Shown here piece by piece: positions 30,355 to 37,494 of a DNA stretch of 64,000 bases. The position numbers were made by a program, and so were the translations under genes. Numbering within the stretch: position 1 is the stretch's first letter; each line of letters opens with the position of its first letter. The notes below the pieces were generated by a model. It had not been told where the DNA came from. It did no database searches and saw nothing but the letters and a program-made list of their open reading frames with translations. The DNA lies in contig NZ_RAHW01000003.1 of assembly GCF_004117875.1 (NCBI RefSeq), forward strand, positions 310,001 to 374,000, given 5' to 3'. This DNA comes from Geomonas oryzae (GTDB lineage Bacteria > Desulfobacterota > Desulfuromonadia > Geobacterales > Geobacteraceae).

Positions 30355-30786
30355 ATGAACCAGCGGCGTTTCCACCGGGTCAAACACACGGCACCCGGCG
30401 AACTGAAGCATCATGAAATGAGATACCGTTGCCGCATTGAAAACATATCGTTGCGCGGCGCGCTCATCAGTGCGGACGAGTGCCTGATGGTCCCGCTCAA
30501 CGAAACTTGCACCCTTTCCATCGAGGTCTCGCCCGGGCAAGCCCCCATGGTCGTTTCGGTCAGCGTGGTGCACTGTTTCTTCTCGATGATGGGGGTTAAG
30601 TTCATCGCCTTCGAGGGGGATGCGGAGCAGACCCTACTGGAACTGATCAGGAATATCACGACCGAGCCGGAAAAGCTCGTGCAGGAGTGGGAAAGCATTC
30701 AGCAGGAAAAGGCTGGACGCAAACAACAGGCCGTAGCCGTAGCCGAGCCTGCCGTCGCGGTCTGTAACGAGGGGATTAGGGCCTGA
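30355..30786 (+). CDS. PilZ-domain protein
   Basis: A 143-residue single PilZ domain, a c-di-GMP receptor. The RxxxR part is RRFHR (residues 4-8) and the DxSxxG equivalent is NISLRG (about 29-34), so ligand binding is likely kept. The last 35 residues are a Gln/Ala/Val-rich tail (KQQAVAVAEPAVAV) without a domain. GGAGG lies upstream of the ATG. It stands 600 bases before a GEMM-type riboswitch, so two cyclic-dinucleotide-related elements are close together. Confidence 0.8.
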   Translation: MNQRRFHRVKHTAPGELKHHEMRYRCRIENISLRGALISADECLMVPLNETCTLSIEVSPGQAPMVVSVSVVHCFFSMMGVKFIAFEGDAEQTLLELIRNITTEPEKLVQEWESIQQEKAGRKQQAVAVAEPAVAVCNEGIRA

Positions 30787-30799
30787 AGCCTCTTGCGGA

Positions 30800-31174
30800 C
30801 TAGTGACCGCCGAAGTCGTCCGGACGTGAAGAGGAGGGAACGCGCCTCTCATAGGGAAGGCAGCTGTTGATGTTCAACACCTCCTCGGCAAGCGCCACGC
30901 TCTTGTACCTCAACGAAACCTGTTCCAGCTTATCCTTCAGCCGGACGAGAACGTCCAGACTCTCCGTACGTGCATATTCGTTGTACAACTGCATCACTTC
31001 CATGAAGACGCAGTCAAGAGACTCCTCGATGGACGGGCGTGCGTCACACGGCTCGGCTTTTCTCTCATCCGCACCGGCATCGGCGTTCCGACGTGCCTCC
31101 TCCCTGAAACGGCATAGCGCGAGCCTGTCTATCTTGTACTTGGCGTTGCCGATATCAAGGATACTTCTAACCAT
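30800..31174 (-). CDS. Uncharacterised 124-residue helical protein
   Basis: A soluble protein with a strong ribosome site (GAGGGGGGAG) before the ATG. The middle (CVFMEVMQLYNEYARTESLDVLVRLKDKLEQVSLRYKSV) is predicted as two helices. The pattern recalls the helical pairs of Spo0E-like phosphatases, but the match is weak and I do not assign it. It is convergent with the PilZ gene, ending 13 bases away. Confidence 0.55.
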   Translation of the reverse strand: MVRSILDIGNAKYKIDRLALCRFREEARRNADAGADERKAEPCDARPSIEESLDCVFMEVMQLYNEYARTESLDVLVRLKDKLEQVSLRYKSVALAEEVLNINSCLPYERRVPSSSRPDDFGGH

Positions 31175-31326
31175 ACTCCCCCCTCGTACTACACTGAAAT
31201 AAGCAGAACAACAAAAGGCATCTCTTACAGTATTAGAAGTTCGGCAGTGCTTCGGGAAACTTTAGTCTTTTTCGCCCCTATCTGCTTGTGATCAGTAGGA
31301 AACACCCGACACGAGCAAAAGCGCGC

Positions 31327-31355
31327 TTGACAGGGTACAGGCCTTGCGTTATCGT
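31327..31355 (+). promoter_or_regulatory. Promoter of the GEMM-I riboswitch transcript
   Basis: TTGACA (31327-31332) is followed after 17 bases by TATCGT (31350-31355). Transcription would start about 20 bases before the aptamer. Confidence 0.6.
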
Positions 31356-31378
31356 TCCTGCGAAAACCACAACAGCAC

Positions 31379-31492
31379 CGATAAACGACAATACTAAACC
31401 ATCCGCGAGGATGGGACGGAAAGCCTACAGGGTCTCACAGAGACAGCCGGGTCGCCGAAATATCACATAGATATTAGGCCCCGGCTTTTTTA
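31379..31492 (+). promoter_or_regulatory. GEMM-I riboswitch (cyclic-dinucleotide sensing) with terminator
   Basis: The aptamer reads CGACAATACTAAACC (31386-31400), a hairpin CATCC-GCGA-GGATG with a GNRA loop, GGACGGAAAGCC, a GTCTC-ACAG-AGAC hairpin, and AGCCGGGTCGCCGA. These are the landmarks of GEMM-I aptamers in the order known from the Vc2 c-di-GMP switch. AGCCGGG (31445-31451) can instead pair with CCCGGCT (31480-31486), with TTTTTT after it and an inner AATATC/GATATT hairpin. So ligand binding should prevent termination: an ON switch. Sequence details near the ligand pocket resemble the Geobacter variants reported to prefer 3',3'-cGAMP. Downstream lie two genes for exported proteins. Confidence 0.88.
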
Positions 31493-31583
31493 TTGCGCGG
31501 AGTTTGAGACAGAGACTGAGAAGTCCCTTCTTGAGCTCGGGATACAAAAGAAGGGGCAAATACCACCCCGAAAGGAATCCGAC

Positions 31584-31853
31584 ATGCGCGTGAAACCACC
31601 CTCAACCTCACTGGCTGTATTCGCTCTCACCTGCTTCATGCTGGCAGCCCCGACGACAGGTCACACAGGAACCGTCGGCGTCAACATCCAGCTAAACGGC
31701 TACATCCCCGCCCCCCCGGGAGTACACATCTACTATGACTCCGGGCGTCCTTATTACGTAGAGAACCACCAGCGGGTTTACCTGAAGAAAAAGGAGAAGG
31801 ACCACCACGACCACGGCAAGAAGAAAGGACACAAAAAGCATCATCGCGATTAA
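31584..31853 (+). CDS. Small secreted His/Lys-rich protein under riboswitch control
   Basis: An 89-residue protein with a signal peptide (cleavage likely near ATGHTG, residue 26). The mature part has a short region GVNIQLNGYIPAPPGVHIYYDSGRPYYVENHQRVYLKK and a tail crowded with Lys, His and Asp (KEKDHHDHGKKKGHKKHH). The tail could bind metal ions or polyanions; this is inference. AGGAA precedes the ATG. It is the first gene after the riboswitch and is followed 32 bases later by the DUF4382 lipoprotein. Confidence 0.65.
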   Translation: MRVKPPSTSLAVFALTCFMLAAPTTGHTGTVGVNIQLNGYIPAPPGVHIYYDSGRPYYVENHQRVYLKKKEKDHHDHGKKKGHKKHHRD

Positions 31854-31885
31854 CAGGGATCTCCAAACAAAAGGAGGACATCACC

Positions 31886-32824
31886 ATGCGAAAGACCTTT
31901 TTTGCCTACCGTTATCTTCTCATCGCCCTTTGCACCGTCACCGCAGCCCTTTTGTACCTGGGCGGATGCGGCGGAGGCGGCAGCAGCAGTACCAGCAAGG
32001 GGACCCTCAAGCTTGCCATCACCGACCGTCAAAGCGACGAATTCCAGAACCTCTTCATATCCATCCGCGAGATAAGGCTCGTTCCCGCGGGGCGTGAAAA
32101 CGCCGCCGACAACGATCCCGCACTCCCCGTCTTCGCAAGCTACACCACCGCCAGGTCGGTGGACGTGATGCAGTTGCGCTTCAGCCAGGAAACCTTGGGC
32201 GACATCGCCCTCCCCGCCGGCACCTACAGCCAGATCCGCCTCATCCTCGATCCGAACCCGGGCGGCAACCAGGATCCGGTCAACTACCTCGTACTGGCGA
32301 GTGACCCCAACACGAAAGTCCCTCTAACCACGCCGAGCGGACAGCAATCCGGGCTCAAGATCCTCGGACCAATCGAGGTCAAGCCTGGCGTCATCAACGC
32401 CGTAATGATCGACTTCGACCCGAACACCGCCGTGGTCAAGCGCGGCAACAGCGGGCAGTACAACTTCAAGCCGACGGGGATAAGGCTCATCCAGATGGCG
32501 AACATGCTTGAGAGCTTCGGGTCCATCGCCGGCAACGTCAGCAACCCGTTCGTCAACTGGAGCAGCGCCACCGTCTCCATCAAGCGCCGCGGGGCCATCA
32601 ACGGTACGAACCCCATCGCCGCGGGCCAGATCTTTGCGACCTATACCAGCGGGAAGTGGCAGGCTCCATTCTCCGCCTTCGTTCCAGCCAGCACCTCCGA
32701 CACCGACCGCTACAAGGCCTTCATAAGCGCTAACGGCTTCGCCCTGTACTCGTCGGCAGCGGTATTGGTCACCGCCGGTCACGAAACATCTTTGGGCGAG
32801 ATCACCCTAGCGCCCAACCAGTAA
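31886..32824 (+). CDS. DUF4382-domain lipoprotein
   Basis: A 312-residue exported lipoprotein: signal peptide with lipobox YLGGC, so Cys near residue 30 is the acylated one, followed by a GGGGSSS linker. The DUF4382 domain (about 38-200; KGTLKLAITDRQSDEFQNLFISIREIRLV ... SVDVMQL ... LPAGTYSQIRLIL) is beta-rich. The rest resembles a carboxypeptidase-regulatory-like domain. AGGAGG precedes the ATG. Co-transcribed with the small gene upstream under the GEMM-I switch. Role unknown; surface or periplasmic. Confidence 0.75.
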   Translation: MRKTFFAYRYLLIALCTVTAALLYLGGCGGGGSSSTSKGTLKLAITDRQSDEFQNLFISIREIRLVPAGRENAADNDPALPVFASYTTARSVDVMQLRFSQETLGDIALPAGTYSQIRLILDPNPGGNQDPVNYLVLASDPNTKVPLTTPSGQQSGLKILGPIEVKPGVINAVMIDFDPNTAVVKRGNSGQYNFKPTGIRLIQMANMLESFGSIAGNVSNPFVNWSSATVSIKRRGAINGTNPIAAGQIFATYTSGKWQAPFSAFVPASTSDTDRYKAFISANGFALYSSAAVLVTAGHETSLGEITLAPNQ

Positions 32825-32829
32825 TCATT

Positions 32830-32871
32830 TATGTGCCCGGTCCCTCCCTCACGGGGGCGACCGGGCACAAC
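32830..32871 (+). terminator. Hairpin after the DUF4382 gene
   Basis: TGTGCCCGGT and ACCGGGCACA form a 10-bp stem (32831-32840, 32859-32868), but only a short T-poor stretch follows. It may terminate or only stabilise the mRNA end. Confidence 0.55.
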
Positions 32872-32894
32872 TTCTAAACAGGAGAGAAGGCTGT

Positions 32895-33296
32895 ATGCCT
32901 ATTATTGAATGGAAGGACTGTTATTTGGTTGGCATACAAGAGATCGACCAGTATCACCGTCACCTGGTACAGTATCTCAACAAAAGCTACGACCATTTCC
33001 GTGAAAACCACACGCTTGAGCCCGGGGTACTGGAGATCCTGATCGATTTTTCGATTCAGCAGTTCAACTGCGAGGAACGCTGGATGCAGCGAACGTCCTA
33101 TCCTAAACTCACCGCCCACAAGGAAGAGCATCGGCATTTCCAGACCGAGATAGCCCTGCTGAAAAAAGGAAAGGGATTGGACACCAAGGGGTGCGTCGAG
33201 CTGCTCTGGTTTTTGTGCTCTTGGGTCACCAACCACATGCGCGAGAGCGACGCGGAGTTCGGCAGGTTTCTCGATTCCCAGCCGCGCCGGACCTGA
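32895..33296 (+). CDS. Bacteriohemerythrin with one iron ligand changed
   Basis: A 133-residue four-helix hemerythrin, normally a di-iron O2 carrier. Ligands seen: His21 (in IDQYHRHL), Glu60 (in FNCEERWM), His75 and His79 (in HKEEH), His114 and Asp119 (in HMRESD). The residue four before Glu60, a His in the canonical HFxxEE motif, is Gln56 here (QQFNCEE). So one of the five His ligands is missing and the iron site must be altered or Gln must bind. Otherwise the length is usual. AGGAGAG lies upstream. Confidence 0.88.
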   Translation: MPIIEWKDCYLVGIQEIDQYHRHLVQYLNKSYDHFRENHTLEPGVLEILIDFSIQQFNCEERWMQRTSYPKLTAHKEEHRHFQTEIALLKKGKGLDTKGCVELLWFLCSWVTNHMRESDAEFGRFLDSQPRRT

Positions 33297-33327
33297 ACAC
33301 AGCTCACAAACGGGCAGAGCGCCCGTC

Positions 33328-33380
33328 ACTGAGGACACAGCCGGGTTGCGATTCTGGACATTGCACCCGGCTTTTCTATG
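33328..33380 (+). terminator. Terminator after bacteriohemerythrin, with GEMM-like sequence
   Basis: AGCCGGG and CCCGGCT arms (33341-33347, 33368-33374), extended by TTGC/GCA, are followed by TTTTCT. The bases just before (GTCACTGAGGACACAGCC, then GGGTTGCGA) resemble the 3' half of a GEMM-I aptamer. The 5' half (CTAAACC, GGAAAGCC) is not there. It is either a decayed switch or a chance match. Confidence 0.6.
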
Positions 33381-33465
33381 CCTGGATTAAAAGCTGAGCC
33401 CAAAGCTCAGTCGAGGCGTATCATTTACCTGTAGTATCCAGTGAAAACAAGGGAGGATATCATCC

Positions 33466-34134
33466 ATGAGAACGATAAGAATGATCACCGCCGCGATCGT
33501 TGCCCTGCTGCTGGGGACGAGCATCACGCCGGCTTTCGCTGCCGGTGAGACGCGGAAGATCGAGGACTGCGTCGAAGTGGTCAAGGCGATCAAGGCCATA
33601 CCCGAGCAGAGCATCCCGCCGGCGCTTCTCCAGAACGCCCAGGGGGTGATGGTAATTCCGGGAGTGATCAAGGTAGGGTTCGTGGTCGGCGGCAGATACG
33701 GTACAGGAGTACTTACGGTCCGTGACGAAAAGGGGGCCTGGACCGATCCGGTCTTCGTTAAGATAGCGGGCGGGAGCCTCGGCTGGCAGATCGGGGCGGA
33801 ATCTACCGACCTTATCCTCGTCTTCAAGACCAAGAAGAGCGTGGAAGGGGCACTAAAAGGAAAATTCACCCTGGGTGCCGACGCATCCGTTGCCGCCGGT
33901 CCGGTAGGTCGCAGCGCCGAAGGGGCGACCGACGTCACCCTGAAGGCCGAGATCCTTTCCTACTCGAGGAGCCGCGGGCTGTTCGCCGGCATCGCACTAA
34001 ACGGTGCAGCGCTCATGATCGACGACGAAGCCAACGCCTCCTTCTACGGCAAAGACATCACCCCCAAGGGCATCATGTCCGGCCAGGGAGGCAAGCGCAC
34101 CCCCGAAGTCGCTGCATTGCTCGATCTGCTCTGA
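33466..34134 (+). CDS. SYLF-domain (Ysc84-like) lipid-binding protein
   Basis: A 222-residue exported protein: signal peptide to about residue 25 (ITPAFAA), then a SYLF domain (IPEQSIPPALLQNAQGVMVIPGVIKVGFVVGGRYGTGVLTVRD ... SLGWQIGAESTDLILVFKTKKSVE ... FTLGADASVAAGPVGR ... AEILSYSRSRGLFAGIALNGAAL). In eukaryotes this domain binds phosphoinositides; in bacteria it is periplasmic with unclear lipid ligands. It is followed by a strong terminator. Confidence 0.88.
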   Translation: MRTIRMITAAIVALLLGTSITPAFAAGETRKIEDCVEVVKAIKAIPEQSIPPALLQNAQGVMVIPGVIKVGFVVGGRYGTGVLTVRDEKGAWTDPVFVKIAGGSLGWQIGAESTDLILVFKTKKSVEGALKGKFTLGADASVAAGPVGRSAEGATDVTLKAEILSYSRSRGLFAGIALNGAALMIDDEANASFYGKDITPKGIMSGQGGKRTPEVAALLDLL

Positions 34135-34152
34135 TTGAAACGCCCTCGCGTC

Positions 34153-34193
34153 ACCCAAAGGCTGTCCCCATTGCGTTGGGGACAGCCTTTCCA
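34153..34193 (+). terminator. Terminator after the SYLF gene
   Basis: AAAGGCTGTCCCCA and TGGGGACAGCCTTT form a perfect 14-bp stem around a 5-6 base loop. The T-run is supplied by the end of the right arm (CCTTTCC). Confidence 0.75.
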
Positions 34194-34394
34194 ACTTCAT
34201 TGGGTGATTTTCTTTCCAATTTAATGATCCACTCCCCCCTCAACATCACAGCCTTTTTCCTTCCACCATAGTTCGTACCGCTAATGAAGCTGACCCGAGC
34301 CTTTTTCATCGCCGCTCAGCGGGTTGCGAGCACGCGAGACGCCGCTAGAATCCTGTCGTCTGGCTGGAACCTGCCGAAGAAAAGGAGGTTGGAT

Positions 34395-34763
34395 ATGTCC
34401 TACGTAAAAGTTTCCGTCGACCTAACAGGAAAAGACTCCACCGTTCTCAGCACCGTGCACCGCTGCACTCGGGGGCTTGAAACCTTGCTCCTGTACAAAG
34501 CCGGCCCCATTCCTGTGGAAGAAGTGAAGGGGGCCGTGAGCTATTATGACACTTCTCACGAAGGAGCGAAAACCGGGAACCGTGTAGAAATCTTTAAACG
34601 CAACAATGCACGCAGGACTGTCACGGAAATGTTCAAGAAGATAATTTCATTCCTGCAATCCGTAGCGACAGAAGAGGATATTCCGGCTCTAATGGAAGCG
34701 GGATTCAATGCTCGCGTGCCTTCTTACCGGAAAAGAACCACGACAGAACCCACAACAGCTTAG
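34395..34763 (+). CDS. Uncharacterised 122-residue cytoplasmic protein
   Basis: The start at 34395 (MSYVKVSVDLTGKDSTVLSTV) is set by AAAGGAGG seven bases upstream; the open frame runs 37 codons further without a site. The protein looks alpha/beta, with KAGPIPVEEVKGAVSYYDTSHEGAKTGNRVEIFKRNN and a helical SFLQSVATEEDIPALMEAGF. I recall similar small proteins in Geobacter genomes but no function. No signal peptide. It is the last ordinary gene before the tandem array. Confidence 0.6.
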   Translation: MSYVKVSVDLTGKDSTVLSTVHRCTRGLETLLLYKAGPIPVEEVKGAVSYYDTSHEGAKTGNRVEIFKRNNARRTVTEMFKKIISFLQSVATEEDIPALMEAGFNARVPSYRKRTTTEPTTA

Positions 34764-34821
34764 ATTAGGACGGATGACTTCGTCAGGCGACCAGACAGCC
34801 CATGCTGTTGCAATGATCAAT

Positions 34822-34870
34822 CCCCCGAGGGAAACGACGCATGCCGTGCTCTCGGGGGTCTGTTTGCTTT
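34822..34870 (+). terminator. Hairpin before the tandem array
   Basis: CCCCCGAG (34824-34831) and CTCGGGGG (34852-34859) form an 8-bp stem followed by TCTGTTTGCTTTT. It probably ends transcription from the gene upstream and so isolates the array. Confidence 0.6.
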
Positions 34871-34913
34871 TGGCCCCTCCTTTTTCCGGTTGGTTCCCAC
34901 AGCCATGTTACCC

Positions 34914-35255
34914 CCCATCAAAAACATGTTGGCACCCATCCCAAACATGTTGGTACCCATCCCAAACATGTTGGTACCCATCCCAAACATGTTGGTACCC
35001 ATCCCAAACATGTTGGTACCCATCTCAAATATGTTGGTGCCCATCCCAAATATGTTGATACCCATCCCAAATATGTTGGTGCCCATCCCAAATATGTTGG
35101 TACCTATCCCAAATATGTTGATGCCTATCCCAAATATGTTGGTGCCCATCCCAAATATGTTGGTGCAAATCAAAAATATGTTGGTACCCATCCCAAATAT
35201 GTAGATACCTATCCCAAATATGTTGGTGCCCATCACATAATGTCGATACCCATCA
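34914..35255. repeat. 21-bp tandem repeat array, about 16 copies
   Basis: The unit is CCCATCCCAAACATGTTGGTA with five variable positions. Copies 2-5 are identical; copies 6-15 carry AAATATG instead of AAACATG and drift at the other sites; copy 13 and the last are the most changed. Because 21 is a multiple of three, the array is open in several frames, encoding NMLVPIP-type heptads on + and MGTNIFG-type heptads on -. Three of the five variable sites are silent third positions in the NMLVPIP frame. No ribosome site precedes either frame, so I do not call a gene. Confidence 0.85.
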
Positions 35256-35408
35256 ACAAAGCCAAGCCCCCCCTCCGAATATCTTTGGAACCGGGTATAT
35301 GATGGCCAACTACCACAATTGGGATTTCACAAGATGTAGTATTTACAGACCTGACGTGGAACGTAGGATTAATATTTCAAACGATGGGATCCATGAGGAG
35401 TGCGTTTC
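35256..35408. other. Non-coding gap after the array
   Basis: AT-richer sequence without a supported ORF, hairpin or promoter. Confidence 0.5.
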
Positions 35409-35795
35409 CTAGGAGAGGATATTGAACTTGCTGATATGTGGAGGGATTGGGTAGCAGGAAACTACTCGGATTGTTTGCAGGATGAAATGAGGTGTTGAAT
35501 GGCTTTCGGATCTGATGCTGGTGGGCTCGCTATGTTCTGGATCAGCTTGTATCCGTTCTTCATGAGTGAGGCTAGGTCTGGTCGGGTACATCAGTGCTCT
35601 GCCGTCCAGCGAGGAGTACACCATTTGGTCCTCTAGATTACCACAAGTCCCACACATTACTGTGACCGCTGAGTCCCGAGCAGCCTTGAATCCTGTTGAG
35701 GTAAACGTACCATACTTGATCCCGTGAATCGTGTCTCCTTGCCTTATCGCCCTACCGCAGTATTCGCATTTCGTATATGCCCACTTTTGGGTAAT
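35409..35795 (-). CDS. Zinc-ribbon-like ORF without a normal start codon
   Basis: The minus frame is open for 134 codons, from a TAG at 35814-35816 down to the stop at 35409. It encodes TKCEYCGRAIRQGDTIHGIKY, then VTVMCGTCGNLEDQMV: two CxxC pairs about 40 residues apart, as in a zinc ribbon. The first ATG (35657) would cut off the first CxxC pair, so a real gene would have to start at a non-standard codon; ATT at 35793-35795 (MTQKWAYTKC...) with AAGG upstream is the best choice. Otherwise it is a decayed gene. The C-terminal third has no recognisable domain. Confidence 0.4.
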   Translation of the reverse strand: MTQKWAYTKCEYCGRAIRQGDTIHGIKYGTFTSTGFKAARDSAVTVMCGTCGNLEDQMVYSSLDGRALMYPTRPSLTHEERIQADPEHSEPTSIRSESHSTPHFILQTIRVVSCYPIPPHISKFNILS

Positions 35796-35808
35796 TGTGT
35801 AATAGGCC

Positions 35809-35934
35809 TTAGCCTAAGAGGACGTCATCAAATTCAGCTAACCTGCTATCCCCTCCCTCCAGGTAAACGGCTTTGCAACCTAGGGCCTTGCCAGCATGCT
35901 TGACAGCAGCGCAGTAGCTGGTACATTTTAAAGC
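35809..35934 (-). pseudogene. Short coding-like fragment upstream of the zinc-ribbon ORF
   Basis: A 41-residue stretch between two stops reads KCTSYCAAVKHAGKALGCKA and VYLEGGDSRLAEFDDVLLG. It has no start codon and looks protein-like (balanced composition, CxxxC). It overlaps the beginning of the next open frame by five bases, in another register. It may be the tail of a broken gene. Weak evidence. Confidence 0.25.
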
Positions 35935-36027
35935 TTACCGATAGAGCACCTGCATTGTTCAGAGTTGACATCATCGTTCGTGTGTGTGGAGATTGCCAAA
36001 GCCAGTAGCCTAAAGGAGGTATCTAAT

Positions 36028-36486
36028 ATGCGAAAGAATCCTCTCTGGGTTTTAGTCATTTTAACCTTATCCTTTTTGGCCCTAAGTGTTCCAGCCATGG
36101 CAGAGCACACAAAAGGTGTGTTCAGTCAGATCCCGGCTTATTATGATGCCAAGCTTTTCACCATTACCTTTACGGAGCTTCCTTCTGGAGGAGAAGCAGC
36201 CGTCTTGAAACGTAACAAAAGCATCAACATCATATACCAGTCTGATCAAGCTGAGCAGTGCAACACGCCGGTCACAAGCGTTATTGATGCAATACCGGGG
36301 CCGGGCGAAGGTCCAGGCTTCAACCCTCTTTGGCAAGAGGTTCAGATCACTTACTTGGGTGGATGCGGGTCTGTAGTCCAGTTCAAGTCAGATAACGAAA
36401 TCTTGTCGCAAGTCGGGATTACCATCGCACTGACTCCCACTACAGAAATATATACATGTTCAGTTGTAGGACCTGGACCGAAATAG
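36028..36486 (+). CDS. Secreted 152-residue protein, family without known role
   Basis: The start at 36028 has AAAGGAGG eight bases upstream. A signal peptide spans residues 1-25 (LVILTLSFLALSVPAMA). The mature part (AYYDAKLFTITFTELPSGGEAAVLKRNKSINIIYQSD ... NPLWQEVQITY ... SDNEIL) resembles proteins I recall from several Geobacter genomes, always secreted and unannotated. Four cysteines (QCN, GGCG, YTCS and one more context) could form disulfides; three are certain. It is followed by a terminator. Codon use is less GC-biased than in the core genes. Confidence 0.65.
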   Translation: MRKNPLWVLVILTLSFLALSVPAMAEHTKGVFSQIPAYYDAKLFTITFTELPSGGEAAVLKRNKSINIIYQSDQAEQCNTPVTSVIDAIPGPGEGPGFNPLWQEVQITYLGGCGSVVQFKSDNEILSQVGITIALTPTTEIYTCSVVGPGPK

Positions 36487-36506
36487 AAAGTGCCCATACA
36501 CACAAT

Positions 36507-36542
36507 ACGAGACCGGTCCTCATTTCGAGACCGGTTTTTTTA
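36507..36542 (+). terminator. Terminator of the secreted-protein gene
   Basis: GAGACCGGT repeated around a short spacer forms an ACCGGTC...GAGACCGGT hairpin (36509-36534) followed by TTTTTTTATT. Confidence 0.75.
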
Positions 36543-37119
36543 TTACTGTCCCTTGGCGTTAGCACATCTCAAAAAAGCTAGGTGTCGTGTGTGGTTTAGG
36601 TGATGGGAATTCTTCTGGTCAAAATAATGTTTCGATGATCATGGGGGTTCCTCCAATAGTTTTAATGTTTGCCCCTAACAACGTGAAATACTAACCTTAG
36701 ACGCATGCCTTTCATCACGTGATTTTAGTCACTTGTCCACCTCCTCACATTTGTTACAGATTTAAATAAGGAATTTCATACAGCACACACTTACCTTCGT
36801 CACACGAATAAATATTGACATGCAATTACCACTAGTTAGAGAAATGTACAGAAAATGTGCACGACGTAAAAGTGCCTATTCTTACGTGACAACCTGAGAA
36901 GATATCCACAGGATTTGAGGGTTTATTCACAGGCACAGTGGAAAGGTGTTGAAGAATTGAAAACTTATGAGATAATAATGAGAGTCGGGATACAGTGTAA
37001 GACCAGCGCCAGATAGCCTCCGCAGTCAAATGTGGTCAACTGTCTACAGCTTTCTGACTCCCATACTGGAATACAGGCCACTGGCGTATCGAAGCCTTCA
37101 ACTCGTCAAAGAGGTTATT
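36543..37119. other. AT-rich intergenic region without a recognised feature
   Basis: About 580 bases with low GC and many stops in all frames. I see no gene, tRNA or strong promoter. It presumably holds the promoter of the receiver protein at 37120. Confidence 0.5.
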
Positions 37120-37494
37120 ATGAGACAGGAAACTACAGCTGGTCGTATAACGATACTTCTTGTCGATGACGAGCCACAATTACGGTCAATGCTCCATAAT
37201 CTCCTGATTGGTAGTGGTTACAATGTGATACCCGCGATTGATGGGCAGGATGCGCTAGAAAAATTCAAGCAAAACCAGCAGAATATCAGTTTGGTTGTAA
37301 CTGACATCGTCATGCCTCGAATGGACGGTATCTCAAGCTATAAGATCATGAGAACCATAAACCCTTCTCTTAATGTGATCTATATGAGCGGATATGTCCC
37401 AGAGCGCCCACTTCCCGAAGGAGTTAGTATCCTCGTAAAGCCCTTCTCTCCTGTTGATATCCTTCAAGCGATCCACCTCATCTTAGGTGACTAA
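37120..37494 (+). CDS. Single-domain response regulator (receiver only)
   Basis: A 124-residue CheY-like receiver. The acidic pair is Asp16-Asp17 (LLVDDEP), the phospho-acceptor is Asp62 (VVTDIVMPRMDG), the Thr/Ser switch is in YMSGYV and the Lys is in LVKPFSP. All active-site residues are present, so phosphorylation is possible. There is no output domain and no kinase gene nearby. The start at 37120 (MRQETTAGR) is chosen because the receiver fold begins there; the ribosome site (GAGGTT) is modest. Low GC marks it as part of the accessory block. Confidence 0.85.
   Translation: MRQETTAGRITILLVDDEPQLRSMLHNLLIGSGYNVIPAIDGQDALEKFKQNQQNISLVVTDIVMPRMDGISSYKIMRTINPSLNVIYMSGYVPERPLPEGVSILVKPFSPVDILQAIHLILGD

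Noticed and set aside
30800-31174. Spo0E-family phosphatase assignment
   Set aside because: The helix pattern is only loosely similar, the SxxxD signature is not convincing and the family is from Firmicutes.
34817-35236. Protein-coding gene for MGTNIFG heptad repeats on the minus strand
   Set aside because: No ribosome site at the start, the frame runs through a hairpin, and variable sites change Met/Ile or Gly; the opposite frame fits silent variation better, but also lacks a start.
34914-35255. CRISPR array at the 21-bp repeats
   Set aside because: The units are directly adjacent without spacers, too short for CRISPR repeats, and there is no cas gene in the window.
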